Shown here: positions 17,104 through 24,226 of the stretch, one piece after another
Layout of the letters: every line of letters starts with the position of its first letter
Numbering within the stretch: the first letter of the stretch is position 1
Translations under genes and position numbers: made by a program
Notes under the pieces: model-generated
What the model saw: the letters and a program-made list of their open reading frames with translations, nothing else
Database searches by the model: none
What the model was told of the DNA's origin: nothing
DNA from: Bacillus sp. AFS073361
GTDB lineage: Bacteria; Bacillota; Bacilli; Bacillales; Cytobacillaceae
NCBI RefSeq assembly: GCF_002567005.1
Contig: NZ_NUZU01000030.1
Location: 123,951-164,021, forward strand
Length of the DNA stretch: 40,071 bases
Direction: 5' to 3'

Positions 17104-17149
17104 AAATTCTTTGTTACACGACAGATTCCTTTATAAAAATATCGACAAA
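17104..17149 (-). promoter_or_regulatory. Sigma-H-like promoter with 0A box upstream of refZ
   Basis: Minus strand: AAAGGAATC (17124-17132) is one base off the sigma-H -35 RNAGGAWWW, and AAAGAATTT (17104-17112) fits the -10 RNNGAATWW fully, with an 11-base spacer. TTTGTCGATAT (17139-17149), close to the Spo0A box TTTGTCGAAAA, lies just before the -35. Confidence 0.68.
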
Positions 17150-17217
17150 GTCTGCTTATATTCCTGTAAATTTGATAAAATACTTATATTAAATTGTTGA
17201 AACAAAGGGGAAATTTC

Positions 17218-17700
17218 ATGTTTAACGTCGAAATGTATTCAGGGAGCCGCGAAGAAAATTATAATCTTGTCATAAAACAGTTGCATGCTCTCATTCATGA
17301 TGAGGACAATCAAATCGCCAATCTTAGCAATGCAAGTGCCCTGCTGAATCAATTTCTTGATCGAGTTAATTGGGTTGGATTTTATTTAATGGATAAAAAC
17401 CGACAGCTTGTCCTGGGGCCATTCCAGGGTCTTCCTGCGTGTGTCCGAATTCCGGTTGGTAAAGGGGTTTGTGGAACGGCTGCCTTAAAACAGGAAACGG
17501 TTCTAGTTGCTGACGTTCATCTGTTTCCAGGCCACATTGCCTGTGATGCTGCGTCCCAATCAGAAATTGTCGTTCCGTTGATAAAGGATGGAGAGCTACT
17601 TGGTGTTCTTGATATTGATTCCCCAGAAAAGAATCGCTTTGATGAGTTAGATCAACAAAAACTAGAAGAGTTTGTCGCTATTCTGGTTGAACATATATAG
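17218..17700 (+). CDS. ytsP: Free methionine-(R)-sulfoxide reductase, GAF domain (YtsP)
   Basis: 160-aa single GAF-domain enzyme that reduces free methionine-R-sulfoxide. The three family cysteines are Cys75 (LPACVRIP), Cys85 (GKGVCGTAA) and Cys109 (HIACDAAS), with the same 10 and 24-residue spacing as the yeast enzyme. Start at 17218 because AAAGGGG lies ten bases before it; the longer frame adds eight residues. Divergent from refZ, as in B. subtilis. A terminator follows at 17771-17792. Confidence 0.93.
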   Translation: MFNVEMYSGSREENYNLVIKQLHALIHDEDNQIANLSNASALLNQFLDRVNWVGFYLMDKNRQLVLGPFQGLPACVRIPVGKGVCGTAALKQETVLVADVHLFPGHIACDAASQSEIVVPLIKDGELLGVLDIDSPEKNRFDELDQQKLEEFVAILVEHI

Positions 17701-17770
17701 AGAGAGCACAGAGGAAGTTTCCTAATGGGATGCGTTTTCGGGTGCTTTATTATTAAAAGACAAAAGAATT

Positions 17771-17792
17771 GACGTATGAATAGGCATACGTC
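17771..17792 (+). terminator. Terminator of ytsP
   Basis: GACGTATG and CATACGTC (17771-17778, 17785-17792), perfect 8-bp stem, then TTTTTCTTTATT. Confidence 0.9.
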
Positions 17793-17841
17793 TTTTTCTT
17801 TATTCATCAAGGTTTCTTTCAGGTTAAGCACTCGAGCTAAT

Positions 17842-18030
17842 AAATAACCGGAAAAATTCCGCTTATTTAGAAATTATTATTAAAAATAACCAAAATAGGC
17901 GAAGAGATTCCGCCTATTGACTCGAAAAACGTGAAAATGAGAGATTTTGCCTTGCATAAGCGGAAAAACTTCCCTTATATACCCCGAAACGAGCTTCGTT
18001 ATGCATTTAACAGGAAATTCTCCGCTTATT
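17842..18030. repeat. Cluster of four imperfect palindromes (gene-free stretch 17701-18049)
   Basis: After the ytsP terminator, four related units of about 22-27 bases occur at 17842-17868, 17894-17918, 17956-17978 and 18009-18030. Each is an imperfect palindrome of the form AATAAGCGGAA-TTCCGCTTATT with a few changes; the third and fourth have one degraded arm. Spacing centre to centre is about 50-60 bases. The linkers are not alike. The cluster ends about 20 bases before the stop codon of the methionine gamma-lyase gene. Nothing else recognisable lies in this stretch. Confidence 0.7.
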
Positions 18031-18049
18031 TACTTTTATGCTCTTTCTA

Positions 18050-19234
18050 TTATATCTTATCCAGCGCTTGTTCGAGGTCTTCTTGAAGATCCTCCCATGC
18101 TTCTAGGCCAACAGATAGCCGCAGCAAGGTATCATCAAAGCCCATTTTTTTTCGTTCTTCCTCTGGTACAACTGCATGGGTCATCGTCGCAGGATGTTGG
18201 ATTAATGACTCAGCATCACCGAGACTAACAGCAATTTTTATTAATTGGAGTTGATTCATCAACTGTTGTGCTGTTTCCTTTGTTCCCTTGATTGTAAAAG
18301 AAATAAGCCCGCCTGGTTGTTTCATTTGATTTTTTGCAATTGAAAAATCTTGATGCTCTGGATCGCCAGGAAAATAAACTGTTTCGATTTTCGGATGGTC
18401 TTTCAAAAATCGAAACAATTTCCTGGCATTCTCACAGTGGCGGTCCATGCGAAGTGGCAGTGTTTTCATCCCTCTTAATAAAAGCCAAGCATCAAAAGGG
18501 GAGATAATCCCACCAATGTCTTTTTGGGTCGTCTTTGATACTTGTCTAATAAACTCCTTCTTTCCAACGACAAGCCCCGCAATGACATCTCCATGTCCGC
18601 AGATATATTTGGTTGCACTATGAATGACAACATCGCACCCAAGTGTGAGCGGAGTTTGAATATAGGGGGAACAAAATGTGTTATCCACCACAACAGGAAT
18701 CCCTTTTTCATTGGCCACCCTCGCCACTAATTCTAAATCTACCAACTTCATTGTAGGATTTATCGGCGTTTCAATATAGATACATGCCGTGTTTGGACGG
18801 AGTTCTTGTTCTAATAAATCCGCCGAGTTCATTAAAGAAAAGTGGTGGTCTATACCATATTTCTCTTTTAATAGCTCTAACAAACCAAAGGTACAACCAT
18901 ATACTCCTTGTGAACAAAGAATATGATCCCCCGTCTTTGTTAAGGCCACTAACACGGCACTGACGGCTGCCATTCCAGACGAAAACGCTAAGCCCGCTTC
19001 ACCTTGTTCAAGAACGGCGATCCTGTCTTCCAATATTTTCACGGTTGGATTTCCCAAGCGTGAATAAATAAATCCCGCTTCCTGACCAGCAAACCTTCTT
19101 TCCCCTTGTTCGGCGTTTGCAAAAGTGAAGGTGGATGTTTGATATAAAGGGGGAACTAAACTGTCTTGATGTTCATCCGCCTTGTAGCCTGAATGAATAA
19201 CTTCCGTTTCAAACCGTGATTTCTTTTTCTCCAT
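18050..19234 (-). CDS. Methionine gamma-lyase
   Basis: PLP enzyme of the Cys/Met metabolism family, 394 aa, predicted to split methionine into methanethiol, 2-oxobutyrate and ammonia. The PLP lysine is Lys209 (HSATKY). The active-site pair Tyr112 and Cys114 in GVYGCTFG is the hallmark that separates methionine gamma-lyase from cystathionine gamma-synthase and beta-lyase, which lack the cysteine; both are two positions below Pseudomonas putida numbering (Tyr114, Cys116, Lys211). Start ATG follows GGGAGGAAT. A cre-like site lies in the leader (19252-19265). No homologue sits here in B. subtilis, so this is an insertion into the conserved order. A cystathionine lyase activity cannot be excluded. 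Confidence 0.85.
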   Translation of the reverse strand: MEKKKSRFETEVIHSGYKADEHQDSLVPPLYQTSTFTFANAEQGERRFAGQEAGFIYSRLGNPTVKILEDRIAVLEQGEAGLAFSSGMAAVSAVLVALTKTGDHILCSQGVYGCTFGLLELLKEKYGIDHHFSLMNSADLLEQELRPNTACIYIETPINPTMKLVDLELVARVANEKGIPVVVDNTFCSPYIQTPLTLGCDVVIHSATKYICGHGDVIAGLVVGKKEFIRQVSKTTQKDIGGIISPFDAWLLLRGMKTLPLRMDRHCENARKLFRFLKDHPKIETVYFPGDPEHQDFSIAKNQMKQPGGLISFTIKGTKETAQQLMNQLQLIKIAVSLGDAESLIQHPATMTHAVVPEEERKKMGFDDTLLRLSVGLEAWEDLQEDLEQALDKI

Positions 19235-19251
19235 TTTTGATTCCTCCCGTT

Positions 19252-19265
19252 TGAAAACGTTTGCA
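19252..19265 (-). promoter_or_regulatory. Cre-like CcpA operator upstream of the methionine gamma-lyase gene
   Basis: TGCAAACGTTTTCA on the minus strand (TGAAAACGTTTGCA on plus) differs from the cre consensus TGWNANCGNTNWCA at one position. It begins 18 bases before the start codon, next to the ribosome site, where binding would block transcription. Confidence 0.62.
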
Positions 19266-19305
19266 TTTTGTTGATTTATAATATGTCAGTTTGATAAATA
19301 TCGTT

Positions 19306-19330
19306 AGGGCACTCTTCATATGAGTGCCCT
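19306..19330 (-). terminator. Stem-loop after dgcP
   Basis: AGGGCACTC and GAGTGCCCT (19306-19314, 19322-19330) form a perfect 9-bp stem. The tail on the minus strand (AACGATATTTATC) is not a clean T run, so termination may be weak. Confidence 0.55.
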
Positions 19331-19333
19331 CTC

Positions 19334-20764
19334 CTAACAAACTCTAATACTTTGCTTTTGAATGACAACCTTGTTCTTTCCTGTCCCCTTTGCAATATAC
19401 AGTGCTTCATCTGCCCTTTTAAATAGGTAACTGTAGGCATCATCCTGCTCCTTATTCCAATAAGAAACACCACAAGACACCGTAATATGCGGCACAGAGG
19501 ATTCAGCAATTTTTTTTACTAATCTTTCAGCTACAGCCGCTCCTTTGTCTAATGGAACTCCCGGAAGATAAAGAGCCAACTCTTCCCCACCCCAGCGGGC
19601 ACCGATATCTTCTCCACGAATATTGTTTTTTATCAATTTTGCAACCTGTACTAGAACTTGATCTCCCACCTGATGGCCATATGTATCATTTATTTCTTTA
19701 AAATTGTCAATATCGAGCAGGATAAAAGTACCTTCTCCGGACTCTTTCATTGACCCCTGAATCCTCTCATCTAAAAATTTACGTGAATAGAGCTTTGTTA
19801 GATGATCGGTAATAATCATATGCTCCAACTCTTCTCTGAGCATGGAATTGGTTAGTGCAAGCGATGAATGATGAATAAGAGACTGAAGGAGTTTAAATGT
19901 ATCAAAAGAAAAGAAATAGGGCTTTTGATGCATTACAATGGAAAAACCTTTTAATTTTTCGCTATGAATCATTGGTACTGCAAGAATCGAATGATATCTT
20001 GGTGTATTTTTTATGTTTTGGAGGTTGAAATCTCCAATAAATAAAGGATTTTTTTCTCTTTCAATTTTTCCCTTTAAATAATCAATATAAAATTTGGCTT
20101 GTGGTGTGTAAAAGTAAGGAGTTGAACCTGGGAGTATTTTTACCTTAGCATGTTCGTTAGTGAATAAGAAAAATCCAACTTCTTGTGCATCAATGGATGA
20201 AATGATTTTTTCTGACATATACGTCATTGTATCAACTAATCGCAAGTTAGAATTTAAGCAATGCGAAGTTTCGTTGATGAATTGCAAATTGGCGATTTCC
20301 TGCCTTGATTGTTGATAAAGATAGGCATTTTCCAAGGAACAACCCGCCGCACTCGCAAGTAAACAAATAAATTCCACCTCAAACTCATCGAATTCATCCG
20401 CGGCTGCTGACACTACCTGTAAGACACCATAGGTTACTTGTTTTCCTTTGAGGGGGGCATAAATAATCGCATGGTCACCAGTTGCAGAATACTCAAATTG
20501 AAGTTCTCCTGATCCATATGCTTTAATAGCTGCAATATTTTCACTATCATATTCAAGTTCAATAATCGGAAGTTCATTATGACTATATGTATCCTGTGAA
20601 AGTAATAGGGAAAAGGAGGAGTCAGGATATAATTCTTTCAAAATAACACATAATTCACCTAAAAGGTTCTCTACATCTAAAGATGAATGTAGTGTTTCTG
20701 TAATCTCTATTAATTGTTTGTATCTTTTTATTTGCCACTGTAAATCACACTCGAGAATATCCAT
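19334..20764 (-). CDS. dgcP: GAF-GGDEF diguanylate cyclase (DgcP/YtrP-like)
   Basis: 476-aa cytosolic protein. Two GAF-like sensor domains (about 20-150 and 165-305) precede a GGDEF domain (about 315-470) that makes cyclic di-GMP. The active-site motif is GGEEL (392-396), a functional variant, with DxxF near DIDNFKEIND (351-360). The product-inhibition I-site RxxD is intact (RGED, 383-386, five residues before the motif). Position beside rpsD and near ytsP matches B. subtilis ytrP, renamed dgcP, but the protein is about 100 residues shorter as I recall that one. The ribosome site is only moderate (GGGTGA). No effector gene (EAL, PilZ) is in the window. Confidence 0.85.
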   Translation of the reverse strand: MDILECDLQWQIKRYKQLIEITETLHSSLDVENLLGELCVILKELYPDSSFSLLLSQDTYSHNELPIIELEYDSENIAAIKAYGSGELQFEYSATGDHAIIYAPLKGKQVTYGVLQVVSAAADEFDEFEVEFICLLASAAGCSLENAYLYQQSRQEIANLQFINETSHCLNSNLRLVDTMTYMSEKIISSIDAQEVGFFLFTNEHAKVKILPGSTPYFYTPQAKFYIDYLKGKIEREKNPLFIGDFNLQNIKNTPRYHSILAVPMIHSEKLKGFSIVMHQKPYFFSFDTFKLLQSLIHHSSLALTNSMLREELEHMIITDHLTKLYSRKFLDERIQGSMKESGEGTFILLDIDNFKEINDTYGHQVGDQVLVQVAKLIKNNIRGEDIGARWGGEELALYLPGVPLDKGAAVAERLVKKIAESSVPHITVSCGVSYWNKEQDDAYSYLFKRADEALYIAKGTGKNKVVIQKQSIRVC

Positions 20765-20921
20765 TTAGGTTTCACCCGATCTAATTCCAGATATATACAT
20801 AGTCTCTTAATTATAGTTAATGTTCAGACATTTTGGCGATATTAATTTGTATAAATTATTAACTTTTATTAAAATAATGTTTCTTACAAAATTCGTTTGT
20901 ACTTATTCTTTAAAAATATTC

Positions 20922-20951
20922 TTGACTTTAGAGGAATAAAAATTATATAAT
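20922..20951 (+). promoter_or_regulatory. Strong sigma-A promoter of rpsD
   Basis: TTGACT (20922-20927) and TATAAT (20946-20951) with an 18-base spacer. Start of transcription expected near 20958. Confidence 0.8.
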
Positions 20952-20957
20952 ACTTTT

Positions 20958-21144
20958 TGTGTAAAATATTGCAGCCTATTGTGTTCACTTTGAATAGTCT
21001 CATTTTATTCCTCATATTTAAATGATGGTGTATCTCGTAACCCTTAGCTGCAAGGGCGAAGGTGCATGAAAATAAAATGGCTGTCAAAGAGTCTCATAAC
21101 GGTTTTTATTTTACCAAAATAAAAACACGAAGGAGGAGTCATTC
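20958..21144 (+). promoter_or_regulatory. rpsD 5' leader, candidate S4 autoregulatory RNA
   Basis: About 187 untranslated bases separate the predicted transcription start from the rpsD ATG. In B. subtilis the long rpsD leader binds S4 protein and represses translation. Here a CCCTT-AGCTGC-AAGGG hairpin is visible around 21041-21056, and a perfect 11-bp stem (21102-21112 with 21116-21126) sits just before the ribosome site. AAAATAAAA occurs twice (21069-21077 and 21116-21124), either copy able to pair with TTTTATTTT (21104-21112). The region 20765-20921 before the promoter is AT-rich with nothing else recognisable. Confidence 0.65.
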
Positions 21145-21747
21145 ATGGCTCGTTATACTGGCTCTAGCTGGAAAATTTCCCGTCGTCTTGGAATCTCTCT
21201 AAGCGGCACAGGTAAAGAATTAGAAAAGCGTCCTTACGCTCCTGGACAACATGGTCCAAACCAACGCAAAAAGCTTTCTGAATACGGATTACAATTACAA
21301 GAGAAGCAAAAGCTTCGTCATATGTATGGCGTAACTGAGCGTCAATTCCGTAATCTTTTTGATAAAGCTGGCAAATTAGCTGGTATCCACGGTGAAAACT
21401 TCATGGTTCTTCTTGAATCACGTCTTGACAACGTTGTATACCGTTTAGGTTTAGCACGTACTCGTCGTGGAGCACGTCAATTAGTTAACCACGGCCACAT
21501 CTTAGTTAATGGTTCACGCGTTGATATCCCATCATTCCGCGTAACTCCTGGTCAAACAATCAGTGTTCGTGAAAAATCACGTAACCTTGATGTGATCAAA
21601 GAAGCAATCGAAGTAAACAACTTCGTTCCTGACTTCTTAACTTTTGATGCTGACAAATTAGAAGGTACTTTCACTCGCTTACCTGAGCGTTCTGAATTAC
21701 CTGCTGAAATTAACGAAGCTCTTATCGTTGAATTCTACTCACGTTAA
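21145..21747 (+). CDS. rpsD: 30S ribosomal protein S4
   Basis: 200-aa primary 16S rRNA-binding protein that starts small-subunit assembly; in Bacillus it also represses its own synthesis. The N-terminus [15 protein letters not shown] lacks the zinc-binding cysteines of some S4 proteins. The S4 RNA-binding domain (about 92-155) includes [33 protein letters not shown]. Codon use is strongly biased, as expected for a ribosomal protein. AAGGAGGAG precedes the ATG. Confidence 0.98.
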   Translation: MARYTGSSWKISRRLGISLSGTGKELEKRPYAPGQHGPNQRKKLSEYGLQLQEKQKLRHMYGVTERQFRNLFDKAGKLAGIHGENFMVLLESRLDNVVYRLGLARTRRGARQLVNHGHILVNGSRVDIPSFRVTPGQTISVREKSRNLDVIKEAIEVNNFVPDFLTFDADKLEGTFTRLPERSELPAEINEALIVEFYSR

Positions 21748-21777
21748 TTGATTTGCTTATTAAACAGCAATCACAAA

Positions 21778-21812
21778 AACCCTAGAAGCGTTATATTAAC
21801 GCTTCTAGGGTT
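21778..21812 (+). terminator. Terminator of rpsD
   Basis: Perfect 15-bp stem (21778-21792 with 21798-21812), five-base loop, then TTTTTTATTTTT-like tail. Confidence 0.95.
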
Positions 21813-21856
21813 TTTTATTTTTGCTTCGCTTAGTAGAGTATTCGAAATGAGAGAAT

Positions 21857-22783
21857 CTACCTATGTGATAGTCTGCCTTTTGTCTCCATTAATAAAGCAT
21901 AGAGGAATTTTTTGATATCGATTCGGGTAGTTGCTGTGTGGTTTTTTCCTTCCAGTTCGAGCATCTTCATTCTTACTTGGGTGTAGTCGAACAATTTGGA
22001 TGAGTAGTACTCAAATGTTGGGTTGGCATAATCGGTTAATCCTAGTGAAGCAAGATGCTCGAGCACCTGTTGGAGAATTCGGCGGATCCGTTGTTCCACA
22101 GCCTTGGCTTCTTTTCTAATTTCCTCCGGAGAGACGGACGAACCAAGCCGCTTTTTGGCCGCTCGCTCATAAAGATCCTTCATAGGCGGGAGCTCCCGAC
22201 TTCCCTCCATGTCCATTTGATGTAAAATTTCTAGAAGATCCAACAAATCCTTTTCACCGTTTTTGCCAACAATTCCAAGTTCAAGCAAGATGCTTTTGGC
22301 AGAGGACGGAAACATGGGTTGTTTACTTGGGAGGTCGTTCTCAATCTGCCGTTTTTTTGTATTATGCGTAGTTAAAAAGCTTAATGACTTTTGAATGTTA
22401 TGAAGTGATTTTTCCAGTAAAAGATAGTCACTCACTTTCTTAATGACACTTACCACCTCAAGTCGGTTTATCGGCTTGGTGATATAATGCACTACACCTA
22501 GGGAATACGCTTCACTAATCATATCCTTCGTTTCGACTTGGGAGATCATGATGATTTTTCCCCGAAAGGAGGGAGCAATTTCTCTGACTGTCTCAATCCC
22601 GTCCCTAATGGGCATGAGAAGGTCAATCATTAATATATCAATTTCCTGTATATCGAGGGTATGTGCATCTACTTCAGACCCGTCAGCCGCCTCCCCCACA
22701 ACCGTACCCAATATCTCTTCTTCAATAATATTGGATAACATCCCTCTGATAGTTGGGGTATCATCGACAATAAAAAATTTCAC
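21857..22783 (-). CDS. Response regulator, GlnL/YcbB-like
   Basis: 308-aa two-component regulator. The receiver domain (1-115) has Asp7 and Asp8 (acidic pair), phospho-acceptor Asp54 (ILMIDLLMP), Ser81 and Lys103 (ITKPI). The C-terminal part (about 150-300), including a long helical region rich in Arg and Leu, is of the YcbB type, which in B. subtilis GlnL binds DNA to activate glutamine-use genes. The start codon is GTG (22781-22783), preceded by AAGGGGTGAT; it lies 6 bases after the stop of the kinase gene, so the two form an operon. It probably controls the divergent gltT-like symporter. Confidence 0.86.
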   Translation of the reverse strand: MKFFIVDDTPTIRGMLSNIIEEEILGTVVGEAADGSEVDAHTLDIQEIDILMIDLLMPIRDGIETVREIAPSFRGKIIMISQVETKDMISEAYSLGVVHYITKPINRLEVVSVIKKVSDYLLLEKSLHNIQKSLSFLTTHNTKKRQIENDLPSKQPMFPSSAKSILLELGIVGKNGEKDLLDLLEILHQMDMEGSRELPPMKDLYERAAKKRLGSSVSPEEIRKEAKAVEQRIRRILQQVLEHLASLGLTDYANPTFEYYSSKLFDYTQVRMKMLELEGKNHTATTRIDIKKFLYALLMETKGRLSHR

Positions 22784-22789
22784 TGTATA

Positions 22790-24019
22790 TCACCCCTTTT
22801 TCATTAAATTCACAACCGGAAGCTGGACTTCAAAGGTGGTTCCTTTTTCTTTTGAAGACTCAATCAAGTTAATTTTACCCTCAAGATCTTCAATGACATT
22901 TTTTGTGTAGGATAAACCAATTCCATTAGAAGCGATTCCTGCCTGGTCAAATTTCGTCGTAAAGCCAGGTTCAAAAATATACACTTTGTTCTTATTTGAA
23001 ATCCCGTTTCCATTATCCTTTATAGTTATTTTGACTAGGTCTTGAACCTTTTCAGACGTTACCACAATCTGCCCCTCCTGATCGATGGCTTCCACAGCAT
23101 TGGCGACAAGATTATTGATTAGGGAAAGGAGGATAAAAGTGCGGTACTCCGGATGGTCACCGGAAATTCTTACTTGGAAATCAATCGTTTTCCCAAGCAA
23201 CTCACTATAATTTTTATTCGAGATAGTTGCAACAGAAATGATTTCCTGAATGTTCATAAAATCATCCAATTTTTCTTTGGTCATTAATTTGGACAAACCG
23301 GCATATATACGTTGATTATCTTTTTTAATCTCGTGTAATTCTCCGGCGATTTTCAACATCGCTTGTGCTTGATTCTGATTGTTTAGAGCTTTTAAATCAC
23401 GATAAATTGCATAGCAGGCACTGGTTAAATTCTCCGCATCTTTCGCGGATTTTTCCAATTGAAACATTTCTACGTACAAATTTGAGACTAATAGTAAAAC
23501 CTCTTCGGCCCTCTTTTTTTGCTGCTCTTCAGCCAACCTAGTTTCCCGCACTAAGATAGTATTGAAAAAACCGAGGACAAAGAAGCTGCGGATAATTGCT
23601 ACCCCTATAATAATCAAGAAACTCGAGGTTGTCATTTTCATATCGGTTGTAAAATGACGAATGGTCATTTCGGTAACATTCCCCATAATTTCGAGCACCA
23701 TGCCAAGCAGACCAATGAGAAGAGGCTGATGATACAATTTCTTTACCTTAAAAATATGGAAAAACATGCCGAACACCATGTAATAAAAAAACACAGGACA
23801 ATGGATAGGGAAATCGAATGAGCCAGCCTGTACCTTGTCCAGAATAATCCGAAAGCAAACAACTGCACTTCCCGTTAAAAAGCCGGCTAAAACAGGATGG
23901 ATTTTTCGTGACCATAACAAAATGAAGAAGAATACAGTTGTACTCATGCTGAATCTTAAATCAGCTCCACTTAAGGGGTAAAACTTCAATTCTCCAGTAA
24001 TGGGCACAGCAATAATCAT
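22790..24019 (-). CDS. Sensor histidine kinase, GlnK/YcbA-like
   Basis: 409-aa membrane kinase. Five or six hydrophobic segments occupy about 1-155. A coiled region leads to the phospho-acceptor His229 (GELHEIKKDNQ), followed by the ATPase domain: N-box Asn303 (INNLVANAVEA), DNGNGI (335-340) and GIGLSY (366-371). The type resembles B. subtilis GlnK, the glutamine sensor kinase. Stop is six bases before the regulator gene. The 5' end is suspect: no ribosome site precedes the ATG at 24019, while AAAGGGAG (24057-24064) lies about 40 bases upstream in front of a frame (IRDKLLAYLL) that ends in TGA exactly where the kinase frame begins. Confidence 0.85.
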   Translation of the reverse strand: MIIAVPITGELKFYPLSGADLRFSMSTTVFFFILLWSRKIHPVLAGFLTGSAVVCFRIILDKVQAGSFDFPIHCPVFFYYMVFGMFFHIFKVKKLYHQPLLIGLLGMVLEIMGNVTEMTIRHFTTDMKMTTSSFLIIIGVAIIRSFFVLGFFNTILVRETRLAEEQQKKRAEEVLLLVSNLYVEMFQLEKSAKDAENLTSACYAIYRDLKALNNQNQAQAMLKIAGELHEIKKDNQRIYAGLSKLMTKEKLDDFMNIQEIISVATISNKNYSELLGKTIDFQVRISGDHPEYRTFILLSLINNLVANAVEAIDQEGQIVVTSEKVQDLVKITIKDNGNGISNKNKVYIFEPGFTTKFDQAGIASNGIGLSYTKNVIEDLEGKINLIESSKEKGTTFEVQLPVVNLMKKG

Positions 24020-24110
24020 AAATAAATACGCTAATAATTTATCGCGAATACAATTACTCCCTTTCTATCGTAAAAAAAATATTATAAATTGTAAAAATAT
24101 TTTTATCCAA

Positions 24111-24145
24111 TTTGTAGGTTTTTGTAGTTTATCGTAGTACTACAA
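24111..24145. promoter_or_regulatory. Operator-like repeats between kinase and gltT
   Basis: TTTGTAGGTT (24111-24120) is followed at once by TTTGTAGTTT (24121-24130), and then by the perfect palindrome GTAGTACTAC (24134-24143). TTGTAG (24122-24127) is also inverted as CTACAA (24140-24145). Candidate binding site for the GlnL-like regulator in the divergent promoter region. Confidence 0.5.
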
Positions 24146-24160
24146 GTATGATGTTAACGT

Positions 24161-24198
24161 TGGAAACGTTTACAGAATATACCCTACTCTAATACTAT
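24161..24198 (+). promoter_or_regulatory. Cre-like operator overlapping the gltT promoter
   Basis: TGGAAACGTTTACA (24161-24174) matches cre at all but one position. Its last bases TTTACA (24169-24174) can serve as -35 with TACTAT (24193-24198) as -10, 18-base spacer. CcpA binding here would repress. Confidence 0.62.
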
Positions 24199-24226
24199 CA
24201 AAAAACTTACGATGGGAGAGAAGTGA

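Noticed and set aside
17842..18030. CRISPR array
   Set aside because: Units are imperfect, palindromic over their whole length and unevenly spaced; no cas genes nearby.
21003..21013. TTTTATTCCTC in the rpsD leader pairing with GAGGAATAAAA at 20931-20941
   Set aside because: The partner lies in the promoter spacer and is not transcribed, so an RNA hairpin is impossible; a DNA-level role has no other support.
20884..21087. 67-aa minus-strand open frame upstream of rpsD
   Set aside because: It covers the rpsD promoter and leader on the opposite strand, with no ribosome site or family resemblance.
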